Shown piece after piece: positions 6,652-12,929 of a stretch of DNA of 14,793 nucleotides. Both the position numbers and the translations under genes were made by a program. The notes below the pieces were generated by a model. The model had not been told where the DNA came from, made no database searches, and saw nothing but the letters and a program-made list of their open reading frames with translations. Location: the NCBI GenBank assembly GCA_034433995.1, contig DAOTZU010000191.1:1-14793 (forward strand), in the 5' to 3' direction. The first letter of the stretch is position 1. Every line of letters starts with the position of its first letter. The stretch is from DAOTZU01 sp034433995 (GTDB taxonomy: Bacteria; Chloroflexota; Anaerolineae; UBA1429).

Positions 6652-8016
6652 CTAGTAACCCAGCTCCCGCTCCACCTCGGCGATGGCTTCCTCGATAATG
6701 TCCATCCCCTTGGCGGCCAGCTCCAGCTCCATGACGATGGGCGGCGACATGCGCAAAATGTGCCCCGCCGGCACCCAGGCCAATCCCTTGCGAAAAGCCC
6801 GCTGGTACACCAGCTTCCCCGCTTCGGGGAAGGGCTCCTTGGTGGCGCGGTCCTTCACCAGCTCCATCCCCAAGAGGCACCCTTTGCCCCGCACATCTCC
6901 CACGATGGGATGGGCGCGCTTGATGGCCTCCATGCGCTTGAGGAAATAATCGCCCAGCTCCAGGGCGTGGGCCAAAAGGCCCTCCTCCTCGATCACCTCC
7001 AGGCTGGCCAAGGCTGCCGCGCAGGCCATGGGGTTGCCCCCGTAACTGCTGGAGGCCGAGATCTTGTTCAAGCTCTCCCGGTATTTATCCGCGATGAGCA
7101 TCCCTGTGACGGGAAAGCCGTTGCCGAAGCCCTTGCCCACGGTGACCACATCGGGCCGGGTGTCCCAGTGTTCCAGGCAGAAATACTTGCCTGTGCGGCC
7201 CATGCCGGTGAGCACCTCGTCGGCCATGAGGAGGATGCCCCGCTCATCGCAGAAGCGGCGCAGCTTGGGGAAAAAGTCGTCCGGCGGAAAGATGCTCCCG
7301 GCCCAACCCTGCACCGGCTCCAGGACAAAAGCCGCGATCTGGCCGGTGGTGGCGTTGGTGATGAACTCGTCATAGAACTTGAGGTAAGCGTCGGTGTCGA
7401 TGGAGCCATCGGCCTTGGTAAAGAGGGGCCGGTAAGGGTTGGGGCGGGGGACCATGTAGAACCCCTGGCTGCGGCCGGCGCCGTTGGTGGGGTTCATCTT
7501 GCCGCAGGAGACGGCATGGCCCGTCTTGCCGTGGAAATCCATATAGCAGGAGATGAACTCGCTCTTGCCTGTGGCGGCGCGGCAGGCCCTGATGCCGGCC
7601 TCCACGGCGGTGGTGCCGCTATCGTACAGTTGCATCGCGGTGAGGTCCCAGGGTTGCACCTGGGCCAGCTTCTCCAAAAGGGCCACCTTCACCGGCGTGT
7701 TGAAATCGTGGCAGTTCATCAGCGTCTTGGCATAGCGGGCGATGGCCTCGCTGACCTTGGGGTGGCAATGGCCCAGGGTGGTGACATAAATGCCGCTGGA
7801 GAAATCGAGATAGGTGTTGCCGTCTACATCGGTGAGGGTGACGCCATGCCCCTTTTCAAAGACGACGGGGAAGAGGGTCACCTGGCTGGAATAGCCCACC
7901 ATGTACTTCATGCCGCGGGCGTTCAACTCGCGAGATTTGGGCCCCGGGATCGTCTCGCTCACCAAATGGGGGACATTGGCCGGGTCCACCCAAGCCCAGG
8001 AACGGGAGTTGCCCAT
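6652..8016 (-). CDS. Class III PLP-dependent aminotransferase, 454 aa
   Basis: This belongs to the fold-type I aminotransferase group that contains 4-aminobutyrate, ornithine and acetylornithine transaminases, so it probably moves an amino group from an omega- or alpha-amine to a keto acid. Visible motifs are YDSGTTAVEA (131-140, phosphate cup), DFHGKTGHA (160-168, with the aromatic-His pair that stacks on PLP), MADEVLTGMGRTGK (264-277, the acidic residue on the pyridine nitrogen) and VGKGFGNGFPVTG (293-305, with Lys295 the expected Schiff-base lysine). The in-frame ATG at 8088 would lie upstream of the promoter's -10 box. I chose the ATG at 8014-8016 because AGGAGG (8022-8027, minus strand) precedes it by 5 nt. 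It is divergent from the DeoR operon and convergent with the importer. The exact substrate is not determined. Confidence 0.93.
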   Translation of the reverse strand: MGNSRSWAWVDPANVPHLVSETIPGPKSRELNARGMKYMVGYSSQVTLFPVVFEKGHGVTLTDVDGNTYLDFSSGIYVTTLGHCHPKVSEAIARYAKTLMNCHDFNTPVKVALLEKLAQVQPWDLTAMQLYDSGTTAVEAGIRACRAATGKSEFISCYMDFHGKTGHAVSCGKMNPTNGAGRSQGFYMVPRPNPYRPLFTKADGSIDTDAYLKFYDEFITNATTGQIAAFVLEPVQGWAGSIFPPDDFFPKLRRFCDERGILLMADEVLTGMGRTGKYFCLEHWDTRPDVVTVGKGFGNGFPVTGMLIADKYRESLNKISASSSYGGNPMACAAALASLEVIEEEGLLAHALELGDYFLKRMEAIKRAHPIVGDVRGKGCLLGMELVKDRATKEPFPEAGKLVYQRAFRKGLAWVPAGHILRMSPPIVMELELAAKGMDIIEEAIAEVERELGY

Positions 8017-8053
8017 AAGTCGCCTCCTGTGTTTGATTTTGTGCGAATGAGCG

Positions 8054-8071
8054 TAATCTATGTTTAGATTA
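8054..8071. promoter_or_regulatory. 18-bp palindrome, likely operator over the aminotransferase -10
   Basis: TAATCTA (8054-8060), a 4-nt spacer, then TAGATTA (8065-8071) form a perfect 7-bp inverted repeat. It covers four bases of the aminotransferase -10 box (8068-8073) and the predicted start point, an ideal place for repression. The same word TAATCT forms the -10 of the divergent regulator promoter (8132-8137). The neighbouring DeoR protein is the obvious candidate ligand-dependent repressor; this is inferred. Confidence 0.6.
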
Positions 8072-8095
8072 TACCCAAAAAGAGCCATTTGTCAA
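8068..8095 (-). promoter_or_regulatory. Consensus σ70 promoter for the aminotransferase
   Basis: Read on the minus strand: TTGACA (8095-8090), 16 bp, TATAAT (8073-8068). Both hexamers match the consensus exactly. The predicted start is near 8061, giving a leader of about 45 nt before the ATG at 8016. Confidence 0.85.
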
Positions 8096-8108
8096 ACAGG
8101 AGCTGTGC

Positions 8109-8137
8109 TTGACAGCAGCTTGTTATTCATGTAATCT
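8109..8137 (+). promoter_or_regulatory. σ70 promoter for the DeoR-cupin-haem protein operon
   Basis: TTGACA (8109-8114), 17 bp, TAATCT (8132-8137), with a predicted start near 8144 and about 36 nt of leader. Its -35 box is 13 bp from the -35 box of the divergent aminotransferase promoter. The two boxes form an inverted repeat (TGTCAA...TTGACA), so one bound protein could affect both. Confidence 0.75.
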
Positions 8138-8179
8138 TGCAGGCGAAGACATACCCATCGGCCCGACCAGAGGACGCCC

Positions 8180-8950
8180 ATGCCCCAGGAGCCTTTGAAT
8201 ACCCGACAGGCGACCATCCTGCAGTGGCTGCAGGAGCGCGGGCGCGTCTCGGTGCGCGAGGCCGCGGCTGAGCTGGGCGTCTCGGAGATGACCATCCGCC
8301 GCGACCTGGAGGCGTTGGAGGCGCAAGGCCTCCTCACCCGCACCCACGGGGGCGCGGTGCCCTCGGGGCGGCTGCGGTTCCTGCAGAGCGCCTGGCCCCA
8401 TTACCTTCCCTCGCCGCGCAAGGCGGCCATCGGCCAGCGGGCCGCCTCTCTGGTGCACCCCGGCCAGACCATCATGGTGGATACCGGCACCACGGCGCTG
8501 GAGGTGGCCCGTCATTTGCCCCCAGATGCCTCCATCACTGTGGCCACCACCTCCCTGTGTGTGGCCCAAGAGCTGTACGGCGTGGGACCACAGGTGTTGG
8601 TCTTGGGCGGGTTGTTGCGCCGCGATTTCCCCAGCCTCTACGGCCCGTTGACGGAGCAGATGCTCAGCGCCCTCCACGTGGAATGGCTCTTTATGGGCTG
8701 CGACGGGGCTGATAGCCAAGAAGGATTTTACACCAGTGACCTGCACCTGGCCAGTCTGGAGCAGACCATGATCCGTTGCGCCGACCGCGTGGTGGTGGTT
8801 ACCGAAAGCAGCAAATTTGGGCGGCGCGCCCTGATGCGCTACGCTGCGCCGGAGCAGGTGCACATCTTGGTCACCGATGGAGAGCTTACCACACGCGATC
8901 GCGCCGCGTTGGAGGAACGCGGCCTTACCATCTTGATTGCCGAGGAGTGA
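8180..8950 (+). CDS. DeoR-family transcriptional regulator, 256 aa
   Basis: This is a DNA-binding repressor with a sugar-phosphate-type sensor domain. The N-terminal winged helix-turn-helix spans residues 7-60 and includes VSVREAAAELGVSEMTIRRD (23-42) and the wing RTHGGAV (54-60), the classic DeoR signature. The C-terminal DeoRC domain shows VDTGTTALEVARHL (100-113, anion-binding loop), FMGCDG (171-176), and TESSKFGRRAL (208-218) with the conserved Lys211. The length is typical (about 250). The start is supported by AGAGGA (8169-8174) 5 nt before the ATG. It is divergent from the aminotransferase and first in an operon with the cupin gene 3 nt downstream, so local control of both sides is likely. 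The effector is not readable from sequence; a phosphorylated sugar or polyol is the family norm. Confidence 0.93.
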   Translation: MPQEPLNTRQATILQWLQERGRVSVREAAAELGVSEMTIRRDLEALEAQGLLTRTHGGAVPSGRLRFLQSAWPHYLPSPRKAAIGQRAASLVHPGQTIMVDTGTTALEVARHLPPDASITVATTSLCVAQELYGVGPQVLVLGGLLRRDFPSLYGPLTEQMLSALHVEWLFMGCDGADSQEGFYTSDLHLASLEQTMIRCADRVVVVTESSKFGRRALMRYAAPEQVHILVTDGELTTRDRAALEERGLTILIAEE

Positions 8951-8953
8951 ACC

Positions 8954-9427
8954 ATGGGCGCTTACGATGCTTTTGAGTTGCAGGGGGCCGAGCGAGAACA
9001 AGCCTTGGCCGCCATCCGCCGGCAGATCGCCGCCTGGGGGCTGACCATGCCTCCGGTGGAGCCTCTGCCCATGCATTTCGGTCTACATAACTTTGCCGAG
9101 ATCGGCGAGACCGAGTTTTGGGTGGCCAACGAGCGGGAGCACGGGTATTGCGGCAAGTTCCTGTTCGTCTTGGACGGGCAGACCTGCCCCTATCATTATC
9201 ACAAGATCAAACACGAAACCTTTTTCGTGGTCAAGGGCCGCATCCGCATGAAGGTGGGCGCGGAGGAGCGGATCATGGGCGAGGGGGACCTTTTGGCCAT
9301 GCCCCCCGGCGTGGGGCATTCCTTCACGGGCATCGGCCCGGCGCTGATTTTGGAGGTCTCCATGCCCTCCATCTTGCAAGATAACTTTTTCAGCGATCCC
9401 CGTATCGGCGACAAGGGTGTCATCTAG
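8954..9427 (+). CDS. Single-domain cupin protein, possible sugar-isomerase-like, 157 aa
   Basis: Both cupin motifs are complete. Motif 1 is G75-x5-H81-x-H83-x4-E88-x6-G95 and motif 2 is G111-x5-P117-x-G119-x2-H122, giving a 3-His/1-Glu metal site. The stretch PYHYHKIKHETFFVVKGR (79-96) resembles cupins annotated as D-lyxose isomerase or as the cupin domain of sialic-acid-type enzymes, so a sugar or sugar-phosphate isomerase or epimerase is plausible but unproven. A preceding segment of about 50 residues rich in charged residues replaces any second domain. The start has GAGGAG (8942-8947) inside the end of the regulator gene, and the 3-nt gap implies translational coupling. The DeoR neighbour, a family that usually senses sugar phosphates, fits a carbohydrate role. 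Confidence 0.85.
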   Translation: MGAYDAFELQGAEREQALAAIRRQIAAWGLTMPPVEPLPMHFGLHNFAEIGETEFWVANEREHGYCGKFLFVLDGQTCPYHYHKIKHETFFVVKGRIRMKVGAEERIMGEGDLLAMPPGVGHSFTGIGPALILEVSMPSILQDNFFSDPRIGDKGVI

Positions 9428-9442
9428 TAGCAAGGGAGCATG

Positions 9443-10057
9443 ATGCCGAGCAAGGGCAGACCCAACCGTATGCTTTACTTGGCCCTGGTGGGCGTGGCCG
9501 CGCTGATCGTGGCGGCAATCTTATTGTGGCTGAACCCGCCCTACAGCGCGGGCAACGCCTTGGCCCGTGGCGCGGCGCTATTGGGGCATTTTGCCATCTG
9601 GCTGGCCATCCTTTCCTCCTATTATCTGCGGGAGCTGACCAGATTCTTTGGCCAGCCCTTTATCAAGGTGCACCATGCCCTGTCCATCGCCGGCTTGGCC
9701 TGGATCACCATCCATCCTTTGGCGGTGGCTTGGGATTATGGCACACTGCGCGTCTTGGCCCCCGATTTCAGCTCTTGGTCCACCTTCTGGCGTTTGGCCG
9801 GACGGCCGGCGTGGTATCTTTTGATCCTGGGGGCCTCGGCGGCGTGGCTGCGCAAGGCCATCGGCCAGAACTGGCGGGCGCTGCACGCGGTGATGTATGT
9901 GGCCTTTATCCTGGGCACGGTGCATGGCATCCTGTTGAGCGCGCCGCGCTATCCCCTGCTGCGCGTCCTTTGGGCCGTGATGGCCTTGGCGGTGGTGGTC
10001 GTGTTCGCCCTCAAGCGGGCCCAGGCGGCCCGGCGGAAAAAGCCCCGACCGGCGTAA
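9443..10057 (+). CDS. Ferric-reductase-like transmembrane b-type cytochrome (MsrQ/YedZ-like), 204 aa
   Basis: This integral membrane protein has about five or six hydrophobic segments. Numbered from the ATG at 9440, His residues fall at H50, H78, H79, H92, H149 and H162. The pairs H78/H79...H92 and H149...H162 have the 12-13 residue spacing in paired helices that holds two stacked b haems in ferric reductase, NADPH oxidase and MsrQ proteins. The aromatic and Arg-rich loops and the ARRKKPRPA tail are also typical. No FAD/NAD domain is attached and no MsrP-like partner is in the window, so the electron donor and acceptor are unknown. Two adjacent ATGs exist (9440, 9443); the second is better spaced from AGGGAG (9433-9438). 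It is third in the DeoR operon, 15 nt after the cupin stop. Confidence 0.8.
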   Translation: MPSKGRPNRMLYLALVGVAALIVAAILLWLNPPYSAGNALARGAALLGHFAIWLAILSSYYLRELTRFFGQPFIKVHHALSIAGLAWITIHPLAVAWDYGTLRVLAPDFSSWSTFWRLAGRPAWYLLILGASAAWLRKAIGQNWRALHAVMYVAFILGTVHGILLSAPRYPLLRVLWAVMALAVVVVFALKRAQAARRKKPRPA

Positions 10058-10072
10058 AGCGCCGGTCGGGGG
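10037..10072 (-). terminator. Intrinsic terminator of the beta-propeller lipoprotein gene (minus strand)
   Basis: CCCCGACCGGCG (10043-10054) and CGCCGGTCGGGG (10060-10071) form a perfect 12-bp stem with a 5-nt loop. On the minus strand this is followed by CTTTTT (the A-run at 10037-10041), so it terminates leftward transcription from the gene ending at 10201. On the plus strand no T-run follows. The left arm lies inside the end of the haem-protein coding sequence, and that gene's TAA (10055-10057) sits in the loop. Confidence 0.82.
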
Positions 10073-10200
10073 CCTCGCGGCCTTTGGAGGTGCTGGAAGG
10101 GAGCTTGCGCCGCGGGCGCCGTTGAGCGGGTTCGTGGGTGGGGTGGTATTTCGCTTTTGGATATTGATGCTATCAACCTGGGCCAACAGTTAGTGGCTGT

Positions 10201-11460
10201 TTAGCGTGCTGGCTCGCCGATTCGCGGGAACTCTCCACTCCGATTATCCACCTTAATCACCAAGGCGTCATTTTGCCCTTTGCTGGCGCTTTCTGTATTT
10301 CCAGCCAGGTAGGCCAAGTTTCCCTCCATGGCCAACCCATGCGCGACTTCCTTCAGCGGGCCACCCCATGTCCGATACCAGTTCAATGCACCTTCAGGGG
10401 TGTATTGCAGCAAGACGATGTCATCTTCGCCGTTCCCATAACTCGCGGTCGCACCAGCGACAAGAATGTTTCCGCGGTTGTCTACTTCCACTGCCCGCGC
10501 CGATTCTCCTTTCGGCCCGCCCCATATCCGCTGCCATATGAGCCTCAGGTTTTTGTCATACTTGAGCAGAAAGATCTGCCCCCCATGACCAAAACTGAGT
10601 GTCAAGCCAACAACGTACAAATATGTGCCATCGCTAGTCATACCCAGGCCATCGTCAAAGGCTGTGCCTCCCCAAGTTGTATGCGTCAGATAGGCGCCGC
10701 TCTCTTTGGCGAATTTCACGATTACCGCATCACCGCCGGAGAGCACGTTTGTTGCATTTATACGCCCGCAGACATAAATCGTATCTTTATCTACGACAAT
10801 CTGCCCATCGGCCTCATCAAAGCCCTCAGTCCCCCAAGTCTTTGCCCAAATTAGGTTCCCCTTTCTATCCAGTTTCAAAACGGCCATGTCGCCACTGGTT
10901 TTCTCCCCGGTCGTCCAGCCTGAGATGTAGATGAAATCGCCATCCACAACCAGGCCATCCACTTCCTCGTAGCCGAAGCCCTGACCCCAGGTGAACTCCC
11001 ACAAAATTCGTCCAGAGTCCATATCCAAGGCCAGCACAGCCATATCTGCTTCGGTCAAGGCCATTGCTGTGTGGACAAGTCCGCCAACATAAAGATATGG
11101 TTCGCTGACTGCCACGATAAAGGCCTTTTCCTCCAAGTCGCCGCCCCATTGGGCCTGCCAGAGTTCCTTTCCATCGGGAGAAAACTTGTAGATGGCCATA
11201 TCGAAAAATAACCGGCTGGGGGGCTGCTGCATATAGGCTGCAATGTACACGTTCCCCTGCGAGTCCGTATCTGCTCCCCAAGCCTGGTCACTTTTAGCAT
11301 CGCCGCGGGTCAGGTACCACAGAGTGGACGCATCAACTGTTGGGAGAGATAATGTGAGAGGTGTGAGGGATTCATTCGCCAGAGTAGGGAAGCGGCTGGC
11401 TGTGCCACAAGCCATGGCAGCAAGAACAAGCGTGAAGAACAGAAGCACAGGGCGTTTCAT
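10201..11460 (-). CDS. WGG-repeat beta-propeller lipoprotein, 419 aa
   Basis: This is a secreted lipid-anchored protein. The hydrophobic signal segment at residues 4-16 ends in A15-M-A-C18, an acceptable though not ideal lipobox. The mature part is built of repeats of about 52 residues, each with a W-G pair at W105, W158, W209, W263, W313 and W365 (spacings 53, 51, 54, 50, 52), and a weaker one near W48. The pattern W-G-G...D/E...G...D-G-x-x-Y-V-x-G followed by D-x-x-V/L-x-K/Y-x-D/T resembles SBBP-type beta-propeller repeats. Six or seven blades would make a closed propeller. Such proteins bind surfaces or ligands outside the cell; the partner is unknown. Codon use is less GC-rich than in the importer genes. 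No good Shine-Dalgarno site is visible (only a G-run near 11470), and the start rests on the signal peptide. Confidence 0.82.
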   Translation of the reverse strand: MKRPVLLFFTLVLAAMACGTASRFPTLANESLTPLTLSLPTVDASTLWYLTRGDAKSDQAWGADTDSQGNVYIAAYMQQPPSRLFFDMAIYKFSPDGKELWQAQWGGDLEEKAFIVAVSEPYLYVGGLVHTAMALTEADMAVLALDMDSGRILWEFTWGQGFGYEEVDGLVVDGDFIYISGWTTGEKTSGDMAVLKLDRKGNLIWAKTWGTEGFDEADGQIVVDKDTIYVCGRINATNVLSGGDAVIVKFAKESGAYLTHTTWGGTAFDDGLGMTSDGTYLYVVGLTLSFGHGGQIFLLKYDKNLRLIWQRIWGGPKGESARAVEVDNRGNILVAGATASYGNGEDDIVLLQYTPEGALNWYRTWGGPLKEVAHGLAMEGNLAYLAGNTESASKGQNDALVIKVDNRSGEFPRIGEPAR

Positions 11461-11537
11461 CGAACAGCCCCCGGCAATGGCTAGAGCTACCAGATAGAAC
11501 GATCAGAGCATCTGCGACCCAGCGAGTTACGGCTTCT

Positions 11538-12203
11538 TCAGCCGCGTGCGGAGCGCGTGCTACCCTGCCGTTTTGGGCGGCTCGCTAACCTTGAGCAACT
11601 CTTTTGCCACCTTGCGCACAACCGCCTCTCGCCAAGGGAGTATTCTTGGGCTATCGCGCGCAGTTCGTCGCGTAGCGCGGGTACCATCAGCGCCACATGG
11701 ACCAATCCTGCTAGGGCATGTCCAGCGTGCTTGCCGTTCCACAGGGTGAGCGCTTCCTTCAGCAGGGGATAGGCATGCTCTGCCGCCGCCCTGCCCGTCG
11801 CCGCATAGTTTGCAATAGCGTCTGTGGCATAGTCACGAACGATAACGCTTGAATCGGTGCGAATCATCTCGGCCAGCTTGGGCAGCAGAGGGGCAAGCGT
11901 CATAGGGGTTGACGTTGCAACCAAAGCCAACGCATGCATGACTTCCCAACGCACGCGTGTTGTCTTGTGGTTCAATAGCGCCACCAATGCATCGGCATAT
12001 GGTGCTACCCATGCAGGATGTTGCTCTGCCACTTGCGTCAACACTTCGGCGCAATCACCCACGAGAGCTACATTCTTGTCCTTGAGGCCCCCAGCGATCT
12101 CGGCAAGCAGATCGGGGTCATCCAGGCATTGCATCACGACTTGACGGTTGGAGTACTCCGAGCGATCATCTCTCTGTGAGGACAGTTGGGCAAGGAGGGA
12201 CAT
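11538..12203 (-). pseudogene. HEAT-repeat protein gene with C-terminal frameshift, 221 aa as read
   Basis: The protein is a run of helical HEAT repeats, with segments such as LLAEIAGGLKDKNVALVGDC, ALVALLNHKTTRVRWEVMHA and IVRDYATDAIANYAATGRAA, each about 35-40 residues apart. It probably acts as a protein-binding scaffold; no enzymatic motif is seen. The ATG at 12201-12203 has AGGAGA (12211-12216) 7 nt upstream. After QEYSLG the frame turns into low-complexity Cys/Arg/Ser text and stops at 11538. A -1 shift near 11631-11636 instead reads REAVVRKVAKELLKVSEPPK and stops at 11560, a natural HEAT C-terminus. A GGG codon reduced to GG would explain this. It is either a real frameshift mutation or an assembly error. 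I call it a pseudogene on the sequence as given, but the gene may be functional if the base is an error. Confidence 0.72.
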
Positions 12204-12512
12204 TTCATCATCTCCTAGATCGGTTGTTAGCCAATCCCATGGGTTCGATCTGTCCGTTCCATCGCCGGTGTATTGTGGACATGGCATCGTGGCCGAGGGA
12301 AGCAGATGAGTCAGACCTGCAAATAGGTCGGGGGCGGACTTTGCCCAGGTTTTGGGATCATCGAAATAGGCGCGCCGATTCCCGTCTCGACCGCCGTCCT
12401 CGTGGGTGAGCATCCAGGCGACCAGAGGCTTGCTATCCCCCCTCGACTGAAGGGTGCGCAGGAGGCCGTATTTACGGTCGTCGTTAATATCACCAAAGTA
12501 CTGGTGCTTCAT
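12204..12512 (-). pseudogene. N-terminal remnant of an MKxQYFGDxND-type hypothetical protein, fused to the HEAT frame
   Basis: The frame starts MKHQYFGDINDDRKYGLLRT, then WMLTHEDGGRDGNRRAYFD about 35 residues in. This is the N-terminus of a family of uncharacterised proteins of roughly 220-250 residues that I know from many bacteria. Here the likeness stops about 70 residues in, near LFAGLTHLL. The frame then continues through about 30 residues that look like HEAT-gene leader and runs in frame into the HEAT ATG at 12203. It is most simply a deletion remnant. A functional 324-residue fusion is possible but less likely, because the HEAT gene has its own Shine-Dalgarno site. The ATG at 12510-12512 has only a weak GAGG (12523-12526). 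The frame is open up to 12647, but that stretch has no family likeness and no ribosome site. Confidence 0.55.
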
Positions 12513-12663
12513 CTGTGACAGACCTCGGCTGGCTATGGCCCACGGGGGGGCGCGGCGCCCAACGGTCGAGGTAAACGCTCCCCAACCAATCCCCTGGCAG
12601 TGGCCTTTGGCGTTTCTTCCATATCGCCGATGAAAAATGCCCATCATGCGACGTATTTGTAAC

Positions 12664-12693
12664 AGTATAGAGCAGTGCGGTGCAGCGTGTCAA
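12664..12693 (-). promoter_or_regulatory. σ70 promoter driving the remnant/HEAT transcript leftward
   Basis: Minus strand: TTGACA (12693-12688), 18 bp, TATACT (12669-12664). The predicted start is near 12657, leaving a leader of about 145 nt before the ATG at 12512. Confidence 0.72.
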
Positions 12694-12694
12694 G

Positions 12695-12836
12695 CGCGAA
12701 GCGCCCAAAACTTGCCTCCTGGAGGGCGCCGCCGTCGGTTGGAAACCGACGGCTGGGGATGGCAAGCCCGCGTTGCGGGCTGGCGGGGACGTCGGTGTCG
12801 ATCCACGGCGCTCGCCCTGGCCGGCGACGCCGGCGA
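12695..12836. repeat. Cluster of short perfect hairpins (intergenic palindromic element)
   Basis: Several short-loop palindromes follow each other. They are GCGC/GCGC around GAA (about 12695-12705), the interrupted dyad GCCTCC/GGAGGGC (about 12715-12728), GCCGTCGGTT-GGA-AACCGACGGC (12731-12753, 10-bp stem), AGCCCGC-GTT-GCGGGCT (12765-12781, 7-bp stem), and GCCGGCG-A-CGCCGGC (near 12821-12835). The first lies directly beside the -35 of the leftward promoter. This has the appearance of a REP- or MITE-like interspersed element, and the frame open through it in the direction of the URO-D gene is non-coding. This accounts for most of the gene-free stretch 12513-12929, whose other contents are the two promoters. 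Confidence 0.7.
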
Positions 12837-12857
12837 GATGCGCGCCTGGGTTATCTG

Positions 12858-12866
12858 TGCTATACT
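12858..12866 (+). promoter_or_regulatory. Possible extended -10 promoter for the second URO-D gene
   Basis: TGCTATACT (12858-12866) is an extended -10 (TGnTATAxT) with no recognisable -35 at the expected distance. The start would be near 12873, 57 nt before the ATG at 12930. Confidence 0.45.
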
Positions 12867-12929
12867 AGCGCCCATACTTTGGGCCCCCACGCTATCTGGG
12901 AGGCTCTGCGCGCAAAGGATGGACGAGCG

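Noticed and set aside
6760..8067. Plus-strand open frame of 435 codons opposite the aminotransferase
   Set aside because: Antisense shadow; the minus strand encodes an aminotransferase with all catalytic motifs.
12675..12929. Upstream extension of the second URO-D protein by 85 residues
   Set aside because: It passes through the hairpin cluster and the probable promoter, and the family opening starts at the ATG at 12930.
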